Assembly (NCBI RefSeq): GCF_001584325.1
Contig: NZ_LSAZ01000022.1
Location: forward strand, 1-64,000
DNA length: 64,000 nt
Reading direction: 5' to 3'
DNA from: Bacillus nakamurai
Lineage (GTDB): Bacteria; Bacillota; Bacilli; Bacillales; Bacillaceae
Part shown: piece after piece, positions 47,442 through 55,625 of the stretch
How positions within the stretch are numbered: the stretch's first letter is position 1
How the letters are laid out: each line of letters starts with the position of its first letter
Translations under genes and position numbers: made by a program
Notes under the pieces: generated by a model
Databases searched by the model: none
Told to the model about the DNA's origin: nothing
What the model saw: the letters and a program-made list of their open reading frames with translations, nothing else

Positions 47442-47792
47442 TTACCAAACCGTTACAAAGACTTGTCCAAATACTGCAGTACCTTTGAATAAAGTGATTG
47501 TAGCTTTCCCTGGTGCATGAGCTGTTACTAAGCCATTATCATCTACTGTAGCAACTGCTTTTTTATCTGACCAATAACGAGTAGCTGAATTATTTTTAAC
47601 AGAATACGTTTCTCCAACACTCAATGGCAAATTGTAGTCTTGAATCTTTATAACATGGGAAGGAGAAATAGAAATATTATTTACGTTTGAAACAGGCGAA
47701 GTATTTACCTCTTTTGCGGATGCTACTCCACTCACCGACAAAGCTAATACAGAAATTGATAAAGCAGAAACAACAGTTTTCTTGAAGTTCAT
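47442..47792 (-). CDS. Small exported protein with one Ig-like (BIG2-type) domain
   Basis: A 116-residue protein. Residues 1-26 form a signal peptide (MNFKKTVVSA...GVASA, then KEV). After a short Ser/Asn-rich linker, residues about 52-116 follow the bacterial Ig-like group 2 pattern: LPLSVGETY, then a W-S-D/K-A-V-A-T-V-D-D-N-G-L-V-T-A core, then PGKATITL. Such domains are normally repeats of large surface proteins; here it stands alone. The start at 47792 has AAGGAGTG nine bases upstream. An in-frame start 16 codons earlier is less good. The same ribosome-binding leader precedes the broken gene at 46635. Function is unknown. Confidence 0.75.
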   Translation of the reverse strand: MNFKKTVVSALSISVLALSVSGVASAKEVNTSPVSNVNNISISPSHVIKIQDYNLPLSVGETYSVKNNSATRYWSDKKAVATVDDNGLVTAHAPGKATITLFKGTAVFGQVFVTVW

Positions 47793-47863
47793 TTTTAAAC
47801 ACTCCTTTAAGTTTTTTGGTGGTGCAATATAATAATTCAAGTAATAGTTAATATTTCCCTTGT

Positions 47864-47882
47864 AAATAATTGTTAATTATTT
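47864..47882. repeat. Palindrome upstream of the Ig-like protein gene
   Basis: AAATAATT-GTT-AATTATTT, eight-base arms, 72 bases before the start. AT-rich, so chance is possible; it may be an operator or an AbrB-type site. Confidence 0.4.
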
Positions 47883-48117
47883 GTGTACAAATGAAGATGG
47901 GAATATATCTAAACTATATGAGTCAAGACAGAAAGCCTGTGGATACTGACGTGATGCAATCAAAAAATTCTTGTAAGAAGAAATACTCGAGTGAAGATCT
48001 TGAAATACTGACTTTTTCCGCAAATACCTGAATCAAAAGCGGTGAATTAGACCTAAATGCCGAGGGATAGGCTTTTTTGAAAGGGAATATTTTGGATTTT
48101 CAAAAACATAGAAGGAA
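47883..48117. other. AT-rich stretch without a supported gene
   Basis: Only short frames occur, the best being 25 codons from ATG 47954 (MQSKNSCKKKYSSEDLE), without a ribosome-binding site. No hairpin or repeat stands out. Confidence 0.3.
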
Positions 48118-48288
48118 ATGAGCAACCCATTTTTAAAAATTACTAGACAGCTCAAAAATTTTACTTTTTATTCTATTCGTCATTGTCTTGATAAAGACTC
48201 TAACAATTTAGATGTTCTGGAAATCATTACAATGGTATTGGCTCTGATATGGCCGATAATAATCTTTGTTAATTTAATCCTTAAATAG
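48118..48288 (+). CDS. 56-residue peptide with C-terminal membrane helix
   Basis: The frame begins MSNPFLKITRQLKNF and ends in a hydrophobic helix (about 35-55, IITMVLALIWPIIIFVNLIL). GAAGGA precedes the ATG at close spacing, and the ATG overlaps the stop of a short upstream frame. It lies in the accessory scar, so it may be a leftover of an element gene. I do not recognise the family. Confidence 0.4.
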   Translation: MSNPFLKITRQLKNFTFYSIRHCLDKDSNNLDVLEIITMVLALIWPIIIFVNLILK

Positions 48289-48318
48289 AATAACATAAAA
48301 AATAACTAAGTTTATTTT

Positions 48319-48494
48319 GAAAGCATTGCCGAGCTAAGGGGTTTTAAGGGTAAAGAAGTAATAATGACATCTGAAGCTATTGAGTTTATCGGATGAAGCT
48401 GGCTGATCACAAAACATTGAATCCGATTAAAACAACAAATAGAGCTCGCCTATTCTTGAGAAAAGATCTGGAAGGCTATAAAAAGAAACGTTAA
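48319..48494 (+). pseudogene. Relic of an excisionase-like helix-turn-helix protein
   Basis: The frame reads ESIAELRGFKGKEVIMTSEA, then IEFIG and a stop. One shifted frame later it continues KTLNPIKTTNRARLFLRKDL, then EGYKKKR and the stop at 48494. The combination TSEA-EFIG ... LNPIKT..RLFLRKDLEGY is the pattern of HTH_17/excisionase-type DNA-binding domains, with the recognition helix partly deleted and a frameshift. Confidence 0.6.
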
Positions 48495-48740
48495 TCACAC
48501 CCTTTTGCTGAGGGTGCTTTTTGGTTTTGTCTTACGATTGTCACCTAGTTCAACTTTCGTTCGACAAATTATGCGAAAGATTCCTTTGTCACGCTCTTCT
48601 TTAACTGATAATAAGGTAAGAGGAGAATCAGGAACCAGAATTAGGATATTCCTAAAACTAAAAACCTGAACTTCAGACAGCTTTCTGACCCTGTCGAGGC
48701 GAGGATTTTTGTTTGAATCAATCAGGAAATCAGCACCCAT
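48495..48740 (-). CDS. Doubtful 81-residue frame at the scar boundary
   Basis: A basic frame starting MGADFLIDSNKNPRLDRVRK with GAGGGA about eight bases upstream. No family is recognised and it has no promoter of note. A terminator-type hairpin (48498-48516) lies in its last codons. It could be another element remnant or a chance frame. Confidence 0.35.
   Translation of the reverse strand: MGADFLIDSNKNPRLDRVRKLSEVQVFSFRNILILVPDSPLTLLSVKEERDKGIFRIICRTKVELGDNRKTKPKSTLSKRV
48498..48522 (+). terminator. Terminator after the helix-turn-helix relic
   Basis: CACCCT/AGGGTG stem, eight-base loop, five T. Confidence 0.7.
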
Positions 48741-48837
48741 ATGACTTTTCCCTCAAAACTGTTGTAATATAAAATACAAAAAGAAGCAGAAAAGGCCGCT
48801 TTTCTAGCTACCGGTATTGCAAGAAATGAGGGTTTCC

Positions 48838-49146
48838 ATGACATTTACGGAACAGGCATTAGCCATTATAAAACAAATACCTGAAGGAAAAGTCATGACT
48901 TATGGACAAATTGCCGGTCTTTCCGGAAGTCCGCGGGGCGCAAGACAGGTTGTGATCATTCTTCACTCAATGAGTAAAAAGCACCGCCTTCCTTGGCACA
49001 GGGTCATTAATGCAAAAGGTGAAATCGGATTTAAAGACGAAGAGATGTATTTTGTGCAAAAGCTGTCCCTTGAGGCAGAGGGGGTAGCCGTCACTCCAGA
49101 TGGACGAATCGACCTCAATTTGTATTTATATGAGCCGGAAATTTAA
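48838..49146 (+). CDS. Alkyltransferase-like (ATL) DNA-binding protein
   Basis: A 102-residue protein equal to the DNA-binding half of O6-methylguanine methyltransferases. The helix-turn-helix with arginine finger (SPRGARQVV, about 36-44) is kept. The active-site PCHR is replaced by PWHR near residue 60, so it cannot accept an alkyl group. ATL proteins bind O6-alkylguanine, flip it out and hand the lesion to nucleotide excision repair. I take the ATG at 48838 because GAGGG lies six bases upstream; an in-frame TTG seven codons earlier is possible. Confidence 0.85.
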   Translation: MTFTEQALAIIKQIPEGKVMTYGQIAGLSGSPRGARQVVIILHSMSKKHRLPWHRVINAKGEIGFKDEEMYFVQKLSLEAEGVAVTPDGRIDLNLYLYEPEI

Positions 49147-49148
49147 AG

Positions 49149-49175
49149 AAACCTGCCGTACATCGGCAGGTTTTT
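49149..49175. terminator. Terminator between the ATL gene and the GNAT relic
   Basis: AAACCTGCCG/CGGCAGGTTT stem, five-base loop, T run on plus. Confidence 0.88.
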
Positions 49176-49189
49176 CAGTTAAATTCGCT

Positions 49190-49828
49190 TCATTCCTTCT
49201 CCAGCCGCTCAGAAAGTTGCTGCCGGACCTCAGGCCATTTCTCAAGAAGAATGGAATAATAAGCGATATCTCTAAGCCGCCGTCAACAGCCGGAATAAGT
49301 GCTCTGCGGATTCCTGCAAATTGGGCGCCGATTCGCTGTATCGCTGATCGGGAGCGTTGATTGCGGGCGTCAGTCTTCAGCGTAACTCTGACGGCATTCC
49401 ACACTTCAAATGCATGGGTCAGCACCAGAAGTTTACACTCCGTATGGACACCGGTTCGCTGAACTGAAGAAGCATACCAGGTGCTGCCTATCTCAACAGC
49501 TGTCGGCGGGTTTGACCGTTGGTGCAGTAACGGGCGCAATACCCGACGGCCAAGAGAACACCTCGAGATCATGAATTCTTGTGCTTCCGATAATACGGTC
49601 TGTTTCGATGTGGCGCACCGCAAATGGGAGTGCACTTGCACTGCTTTTAGAATAGGCTGTAAGAGCACGATCAATATACCGCTTCGTTTCTTCGATACCG
49701 TCTGGAACCTTAGCATAAACATAAGTTGACCCGTTTTCCGAGGCGGCTTTACAGAGATCATGGACATGGTCACTTGTCATTAGTACTAAACGGATGAGAG
49801 AACAGTGTAGAGTCACAGGCGTTAGCAT
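49190..49828 (-). pseudogene. GNAT (RimJ/RimL-type) N-acetyltransferase with two frameshifts
   Basis: Three successive frames make one acetyltransferase of about 210 residues. Frame one, from ATG 49828, gives the N-terminus through GSTRIHDLEVF. Frame two carries the acetyl-CoA core (VEIGSTWYASSVQRTGV, then TDARNQRSR and RIGAQFAGI). Frame three gives RLRDIAYYSILLEKWPEVRQ and the stop at 49190. The second shift is explained by one base lost near 49276-49285 in a GC run; the first lies near 49500-49540. Confidence 0.8.
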
Positions 49829-49955
49829 GATAACACAACTTTTTTCATTATGAGTCAGAGAGTTTGTGTTAAGTGTAATAGACAGGTTTATGTTTTAAAG
49901 GAGACAATTTTCAAAAAGATCAGGTCAGATAAACCGCTCCATTATGTCTCTGGCA

Positions 49956-49982
49956 CTATTCACAAAAAAACTTGCATACAAT
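49956..49982 (+). promoter_or_regulatory. Possible sigma-E promoter of bcsA-ypbQ
   Basis: CTATT at 49956-49960, 14-base spacer, CATACAAT at 49975-49982, the latter an exact match to the sigma-E -10 consensus. Confidence 0.45.
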
Positions 49983-50024
49983 CCGGAAAAATGCGGAAAC
50001 CTTTGATGTAAAGAGGTGATGGGC

Positions 50025-51122
50025 ATGGCATATGTGTTATCGGTCGGCACCAGCATTCCGGAGTATCATGTCTCGCAAGAAACAGCGGCAGATTTTGCAA
50101 GGGGGATGTTTGCACATTCATTTAAGGACATTGACCGGCTGCTGAAAGCCTTTCAAAACGGCGAAATTGAATCAAGGCAGTTTGTCAGGCCGATTGAATG
50201 GTATGAGACAGCGAGAAGTTTTTCAGAGAAAAACCTGCTCTATGTGGAAGAAACCGTAAGGCACAGTGTACGGGCGGCAGCTGAGTGCTTAACAAATCCG
50301 CAATTTTTGAAAAATCACATCCCATATGAAGAAGTAGATGCGATCTTTTTTATTTCCAGTACCGGGCTGTCTACACCGAGTATTGAAGCGAAGGTAATGA
50401 ATAAGCTGCCGTTTTCTCCTAAGACAAAACGGATTCCGATATGGGGGTTGGGATGCGCAGGAGGAGCCAGCGGGCTTTCCCGGGCGTTTGAATACTGCCG
50501 CGCTTATCCCGAATCGTATGTGCTCGTTATTGCGGCTGAGCTTTGCAGTTTAACGTTTCAGCCGGAGGACAAGTCAAAAAGCAATTTAATAGGAACCTCC
50601 CTTTTTGCCGATGGGATCGCCGCTGCGTTAATCGGTGGGGAGAAGGCGAGCCGGAAAGACGTCAAACAGCCGCTTGTCCCGCGTATATTTGCTTCTCAAT
50701 CCGTTATGATGCCGGATGCGGAAGATGTCATGGGCTGGGACTTTACCGATAGCGGGTTTAACGTCATTTTTTCAAGAGACATCCCCACACTTGTTTCAAA
50801 TTGGTTAAAAGACAATGTGGATACATTTTTAACTGAACAAGGGATCATGTATCACGATATTAAAACCTTTCTCGCTCATCCCGGCGGAAAAAAGGTCATT
50901 GATGCCTATTTAACGAGCCTTTCAATGGAGGCGCATCAGCTCGCTGCATCGCAAACCATTTTGCGAAGGCACGGCAACATGTCCTCGGCAACCATTTTTT
51001 ATGTCATAAAAGAACAGCTTTTACACGGACAGCAGAAAGAAAACGAAAAAGGACTGATCGGTGCGCTCGGGCCGGGTTTTTCATCTGAGCTTTTGCTGTT
51101 CAGCTGGAAAAAGGGGGCATAG
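50025..51122 (+). CDS. bcsA: Type III polyketide (alkylpyrone) synthase BcsA
   Basis: A 365-residue chalcone-synthase-fold enzyme that condenses long-chain acyl-CoA with malonyl-CoA to alkylpyrones. The catalytic triad is visible: Cys in GLGCAGGASG (near 143), His in AHPGGKKV (near 284) and Asn in HGNMSSAT (near 317). The ATG at 50025 has AGAGGTG six bases upstream and gives the exact B. subtilis length; two in-frame codons just before lack spacing. ypbQ, a methyltransferase for the products, follows two bases after the stop. Confidence 0.94.
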   Translation: MAYVLSVGTSIPEYHVSQETAADFARGMFAHSFKDIDRLLKAFQNGEIESRQFVRPIEWYETARSFSEKNLLYVEETVRHSVRAAAECLTNPQFLKNHIPYEEVDAIFFISSTGLSTPSIEAKVMNKLPFSPKTKRIPIWGLGCAGGASGLSRAFEYCRAYPESYVLVIAAELCSLTFQPEDKSKSNLIGTSLFADGIAAALIGGEKASRKDVKQPLVPRIFASQSVMMPDAEDVMGWDFTDSGFNVIFSRDIPTLVSNWLKDNVDTFLTEQGIMYHDIKTFLAHPGGKKVIDAYLTSLSMEAHQLAASQTILRRHGNMSSATIFYVIKEQLLHGQQKENEKGLIGALGPGFSSELLLFSWKKGA

Positions 51123-51124
51123 CC

Positions 51125-51631
51125 ATGTTTTGGCTGTTTATTTTGTTGTTAGCCGCACAGCGGATTGCGGAAATGGCTGTTGCCCGGCAGAATGAACGCA
51201 AGGTGAAAAAACAAGGCGCCATTGAATACGGAGAAGGTCATTATCCCTTTCTCGTCTTGATGCATGTTCTCTTCTTTGTCTTCCTTATAGGTGAAGTGTC
51301 AGTGCTTCATAAACAACCTTCACACTGGTGGGCTGCCATTGCAGCAATCATTTTATTTGTGCAGGGCATCAGATATTGGGCGCTTTTATCGTTAGGCCGC
51401 TATTGGAATACGAAAATTCTCGTTGTGCCGGATGCCGTGCTGGTCAAAAGGGGGCCGTACAAGTGGATGAAGCACCCGAACTATGCAGTCGTCGTCTTAG
51501 AGTTTATTTTTTTGCCGCTTTTATACGGGGCATATTGGACGCTTTTTATTTTTTCTATTTTAAATGCCGCCATGCTCACTGTGCGGATTCGCGCTGAAGA
51601 AAAGGCACTAGAAGAAAACACGGTAAAATAG
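51125..51631 (+). CDS. ypbQ: YpbQ (BcsB/BpsB), isoprenylcysteine-methyltransferase-like protein
   Basis: A 168-residue membrane methyltransferase of the ICMT family, with four helices and the C-terminal SAM-binding signature GPYKWMKHPNYAVVVLEF (about 115-132). In B. subtilis this enzyme O-methylates the alkylpyrones made by BcsA. The two genes form an operon with a two-base gap. Two Fur-box-like sequences follow its stop. Confidence 0.92.
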   Translation: MFWLFILLLAAQRIAEMAVARQNERKVKKQGAIEYGEGHYPFLVLMHVLFFVFLIGEVSVLHKQPSHWWAAIAAIILFVQGIRYWALLSLGRYWNTKILVVPDAVLVKRGPYKWMKHPNYAVVVLEFIFLPLLYGAYWTLFIFSILNAAMLTVRIRAEEKALEENTVK

Positions 51632-51634
51632 AGA

Positions 51635-51685
51635 TTGAAAATCATTCTCACCCATGATAAGATATAAATATGAAAATGATTCTCA
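51635..51685 (+). promoter_or_regulatory. Two Fur boxes around the fbpC promoter
   Basis: TGAAAATCATTCTCA (51635-51649) and TGAAAATGATTCTCA (51671-51685) each match 13 of 15 positions of TGATAATNATTATCA. A TATAAA -10 candidate (51663-51668) lies between them. Strong iron repression is expected. Confidence 0.8.
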
Positions 51686-51704
51686 TTCAAGGTGGTGCCG
51701 AAAA

Positions 51705-51800
51705 ATGACGATGTTATTTTTATTTGCAGCCGTTTGTACATACAGCGTGTTAATTGGTTTCGTGCTGAAAAAAGTTTCTAATAAATCGATGTCTTCTTAA
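51705..51800 (+). CDS. fbpC: Fur-regulated basic micro-protein (FbpC-like)
   Basis: A 31-residue peptide beginning MTMLFLFAAVCTYSVL, with one hydrophobic helix (3-20) and a basic tail (KKVSNK). AAGGTGGTG precedes the ATG. Two Fur boxes lie directly upstream and a terminator directly downstream. In B. subtilis FbpA, FbpB and FbpC are small Fur-controlled proteins of the iron-sparing response, and I recall fbpC as lying between ypbQ and ypbR (dynA). The name rests on that position and the Fur boxes, not on sequence recall. Confidence 0.65.
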   Translation: MTMLFLFAAVCTYSVLIGFVLKKVSNKSMSS

Positions 51801-51833
51801 CATCTGCGTTTTTTGCTGCCGCAGGTGTTTTCT
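51800..51833 (+). terminator. fbpC terminator
   Basis: ACATCTGCG/CGCAGGTGT stem with one G-T pair, then T run. A second hairpin (AGCTGCCG/CGGCGGCT with six T) follows at 51841-51866. Confidence 0.75.
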
Positions 51834-51976
51834 TTTATAAGCTGCCGATAACGGCGGCTTTTTTGCTGTTTCTGAAGAAAAATGAGCCATTCTTGTGTAA
51901 AATGGGAGAGAGGTTTTTTTCAGAGCTTTCTAAAAACGATAACGTCATTTGATGCGACACAAAGGGGTAAAGACAC

Positions 51977-54900
51977 ATGACAGAAGAACGCCATAACGAG
52001 GAGATTTTCAGCAGAACGGGAGCCTTATATGAACAATTACTGGACAATCACGATGAAAAAAGAGCCAATCAGCTAGCGGCAATCATGAAAAAAGCGGCTG
52101 ATGAAGAGGTCTACATCGCATTTACGGGGCACTATTCTGCCGGGAAATCCTCCTTATTAAACACATTGCTGGGTGAAGACATTTTGCCGACAAGCCCGAT
52201 TCCGACTAGCGCCAACCTGGTTGTCATCAGAAACGGGGAAAACAGAGTCGTCCTTCATACGACCGACGGGGCTTATGCTGAAATAAAAGGCAGTTATGAT
52301 AAAGAAGAAGTGCAGCGGTTCTGCAAAGACGGCGATCAAATTGAGACGGTTGAAGTGTTTGCTCCGTATAAAGAAGCGGAGCCTTATGTCGCTTATATTG
52401 ATACACCGGGAATTGATTCGACGGATGAAGCGCATTTCTTATCCGCGGCGTCCATTCTTCATCAGGCCGACGCTTTATTTTATGTCGTCCATTATAACCA
52501 CGTCCATTCAGAAGAAAATGTTATGTTTCTCAGATCAATCAAAGACCGGATTCCGAATCTGTTCCTGATCGTCAATCAAATTGATCGCCATGATGAAACG
52601 GAAACAAGGTTTGAAGATTACCGGGAGCAGGTTGAAAATATGCTTGAAGGGGAAGGGATACCGAAGGAGTCGCTTTTCTTTACGTCGGTAACGGAGCCTG
52701 ATCATCCTTTAAACGGGCTCGAAAATCTGAAAACACACTTAAAGCAGCTGAATCGGGAGGCAAAAGCAAATCTTCGGCCCTTAACCGAACAAAAAATTGC
52801 TCACTTAGTTAAAGAGCATACAGACATGCTTGAAAAAGATGCAAAGAGCGGCGCTGTCTCAGAGCATTTTGACAAACAAGACGAGCTCGTCCGTTCATTA
52901 CAACAGAAGCTTGAGAAAACATCCCGGCAGGCCGAAGAAGCGGAACGTGACATCAAAACAGAGGTGCAGAACATATTACAAAATGCAAATCTGACACCGT
53001 TTGAGATGCGTGAGCTGGCATCAGCGTATTTAGAATCGCAGCAGCCATCCTTTAAAACCGGTTTTTTCTTTTCGAAGGCAAAAACGGCGGCGGAAAAAGA
53101 AAAGAGACAGACGGAATTTTTTGCAGCCATCCGAAAAAGAACGGAAGGAGAAGCCGATTGGCATATCATTGATACATTCAGCAAAGTGGCCAAACGATAT
53201 GAAGCGGATTCTGACGACCTGATCATGAAAATCCAGGCCTACCGCACACCGCTTTCTGAAGACATCATGAAGCGTGCGGTCAAGCAGGGGGCTGCGTTTT
53301 CAGCCGAATATGTATTGACTTATACGAAAGATCTTGCAGACATGATCCGAAGAGAAGCTAAAAGACGGACAGCAGAGCTCGCTGAGGAGCTGACTGCTTA
53401 CATCCGGGCAAAAAACAACCCGCGTGCAGAAGATCTGCAAAAGCAAATAACAGAAGAATGGAAAACCCGGGAGGAGCTCGCTCAAGCTGCGGAAGAAGAA
53501 AGACATGCCGAGGAAAAAGCAGCCCGCGTCCGCGCCCTGTGGGAACAGAAGGGGCCGGCCGGCTATAAAGGAAGCCGGGATTGGTTTACACAGAAAAAAC
53601 GCGCTGTGTCGGCCCCGGTTCAAAAGCAAGAACCTGAGCAGCCGGTGCCGCTTGAAGACATCAATCCTGAAAAAAGTGAGCTGAAAGAATTGCCTCTAAA
53701 AGAGCAAGTGCAACGGTTTTATCAGCTCACAGGCATTCTTGAATCGTCAAGCATGCTGGCAAAACAGGCAGCAGCATTTCAAAGCAGAATTAAACGGCTT
53801 GAAAACCGCCAGTTCACATTGGCGTTATTCGGCGGGTTCAGCTCAGGAAAATCATCGTTTGCCAATGCGCTGATCGGTGAACATGTGCTCCCGTCTTCAC
53901 CGACGCCGACGACGGCCACCATTAATAAAATCACAAAGCCGCAAAACGGAAAAAAACATAAAATAGCGGATATCATCTTTAAAACGGAAGAAGAGTTACA
54001 CGCTGAGATGCTTCAGCTTACGGAGTTAAAGGAAGCTGATGTAAAGGGCCTGTCACTCAAGGAAAAATGGCAAAATGCCGTTAAAAAGGGAAAAGTCCCT
54101 CATGACCTCGTGCAAACGGTTCGTACGATTATAAAGGCGTATGATACGTATGAAGACCCGATCAGAAAGCAATTGACACTGACCGTTCCGGTTGAAGAAT
54201 TGAAGCCTTACGTAGCGGAAGAATCAAGTGCCTGCGCCGTGAAAGAAGTAACGGTGTATTATGATTCACCCCTTACAGATAAAGGAATTACCATCGTTGA
54301 TACACCAGGAGCGAGCAGTATGAACAAACGGCATACAGAGCTTGCTTTTCAATATATAAAAGATGCTGATGCCTTCTTTTATATGACGTACTATCAGCAT
54401 TCCTTTTCAAAGGGAGACAGGTCTTTTTTAAGAAAACTGGGGCTCGTAAAAGAATCATTCGGCATGGACAAGATGTTTTTTGTCATTAATGCGTCCGACC
54501 TTGCCAAAACTGAAAGCGAGCTTGAGACGGTAAAAGACTATGTCCGCTCCGAGCTTCTCAAAGAAGGCATTCATCGCCCTAAGCTTTACCATGTATCAAG
54601 CAAAGAAGAGCTTGCCGGTAAAAAGGAGGCATATTATAACCGCTTTTCTGATGTAAAGGCGGGACTGGCCCGTTTTATAGAAGAAGATTTAATGAGAGCT
54701 TCTGCCGCTCAGCTGAAAACAGAGGCAAATAAATTGTGCGAAACGGTTGAACAGCTTCATGAATCGCTTTACCAATCAGCAGAAGAAAAAGAAAAGAAAA
54801 AACAGCGCCTGCAAGCTTCTTTTGAAAAAGCTCTCGCTGATATCTCAAAGCGCCGTACGTCTGAGGTGATCATCCGTAAGGTAATAAAAGATACGGAAGA

Positions 54901-55561
54901 ACAGCTCTATCATATTAAACAGCGCCTGTCATTATATGCGAATGATATGCTGAAAACAGCCTTTCATCCGGGCCTTCAAAACGGGGAGTGGAAAGAAAAC
55001 ATAGCGGGGGCGCTAAAAGAAGCGTTAAATGAATTTCAGTTCGAATATATTCAAGAAATGAAAACACTCGACATCCGCATGACCGGTTTTATTGAAAGCC
55101 ACGTCACTGAGGAATGGATGGAAGACTGCCGCAAGAAGCTTTTGGAAGACGGCTTCTTCTCCATTTATGTCAGCGGAGAAAATGAGTTTGCCATACAGCT
55201 GAAAGAGATAGCCCCTTATATCGAACCTTCAGAGTTTACGCGGCATTTGAAAGAAGTGAAATCGCCTAAGCAATTTTTTGAACAGAACGGAAAAGCGGCA
55301 TTTACAGAAGGGCTGCGTCTGCACCTGCAAAAAGTTACAGAAAATTGGCTGAAGAAGGAAAGGGAAAGCCTTGTCGCACGTTATACAGAACATGTGAAGC
55401 AATTGCAAAAAGACATCGCGGACAAGAGCCTGTCTCAAATCAAAGAACAGCAGGACACTTACTTACAGGGGCTTACTGAAAGCGGCAGCGACGGCGAAAT
55501 CGAACGCCTTTTCCAAGCCAGCAAGGCATGGAAAAACCAAGATGAAATGATGAAAATATAA
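51977..55561 (+). CDS. dynA: DynA, tandem two-headed bacterial dynamin
   Basis: A 1194-residue membrane-remodelling GTPase that is a fusion of two dynamin-like units. Unit one has P-loop GHYSAGKSS (51-59) and DTPG near 135. Unit two has P-loop GGFSSGKSS near 618 and DTPG near 775. Each is followed by long charged coiled-coil helices; hydrophobic paddle candidates lie in the stalks. In B. subtilis DynA (YpbR) tethers and fuses membranes and protects against pore-forming stress and phage. The start at 51977 has AAAGGGG nine bases upstream. It is a single gene. Confidence 0.96.
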   Translation: MTEERHNEEIFSRTGALYEQLLDNHDEKRANQLAAIMKKAADEEVYIAFTGHYSAGKSSLLNTLLGEDILPTSPIPTSANLVVIRNGENRVVLHTTDGAYAEIKGSYDKEEVQRFCKDGDQIETVEVFAPYKEAEPYVAYIDTPGIDSTDEAHFLSAASILHQADALFYVVHYNHVHSEENVMFLRSIKDRIPNLFLIVNQIDRHDETETRFEDYREQVENMLEGEGIPKESLFFTSVTEPDHPLNGLENLKTHLKQLNREAKANLRPLTEQKIAHLVKEHTDMLEKDAKSGAVSEHFDKQDELVRSLQQKLEKTSRQAEEAERDIKTEVQNILQNANLTPFEMRELASAYLESQQPSFKTGFFFSKAKTAAEKEKRQTEFFAAIRKRTEGEADWHIIDTFSKVAKRYEADSDDLIMKIQAYRTPLSEDIMKRAVKQGAAFSAEYVLTYTKDLADMIRREAKRRTAELAEELTAYIRAKNNPRAEDLQKQITEEWKTREELAQAAEEERHAEEKAARVRALWEQKGPAGYKGSRDWFTQKKRAVSAPVQKQEPEQPVPLEDINPEKSELKELPLKEQVQRFYQLTGILESSSMLAKQAAAFQSRIKRLENRQFTLALFGGFSSGKSSFANALIGEHVLPSSPTPTTATINKITKPQNGKKHKIADIIFKTEEELHAEMLQLTELKEADVKGLSLKEKWQNAVKKGKVPHDLVQTVRTIIKAYDTYEDPIRKQLTLTVPVEELKPYVAEESSACAVKEVTVYYDSPLTDKGITIVDTPGASSMNKRHTELAFQYIKDADAFFYMTYYQHSFSKGDRSFLRKLGLVKESFGMDKMFFVINASDLAKTESELETVKDYVRSELLKEGIHRPKLYHVSSKEELAGKKEAYYNRFSDVKAGLARFIEEDLMRASAAQLKTEANKLCETVEQLHESLYQSAEEKEKKKQRLQASFEKALADISKRRTSEVIIRKVIKDTEEQLYHIKQRLSLYANDMLKTAFHPGLQNGEWKENIAGALKEALNEFQFEYIQEMKTLDIRMTGFIESHVTEEWMEDCRKKLLEDGFFSIYVSGENEFAIQLKEIAPYIEPSEFTRHLKEVKSPKQFFEQNGKAAFTEGLRLHLQKVTENWLKKERESLVARYTEHVKQLQKDIADKSLSQIKEQQDTYLQGLTESGSDGEIERLFQASKAWKNQDEMMKI

Positions 55562-55569
55562 AAATCCGG

Positions 55570-55598
55570 TTGGCTAGCATGTCAAGTCATGGTAGACT
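55570..55598 (+). promoter_or_regulatory. ypbS promoter
   Basis: TTGGCT at 55570-55575, 17-base spacer, TAGACT at 55593-55598, just after the dynA stop. Confidence 0.55.
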
Positions 55599-55625
55599 AA
55601 ATGAAAAAAGCGAGATGAACGATCC

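Noticed and set aside
45892..48816. CRISPR array or complete insertion sequence in the accessory region
   Set aside because: No regularly spaced repeats, terminal inverted repeats or transposase frame were seen.
49126..49773. 215-codon minus-strand frame as an intact gene
   Set aside because: Only its middle third is protein-like; the ends match a GNAT protein in the other frames, so it is part of a frameshifted pseudogene.
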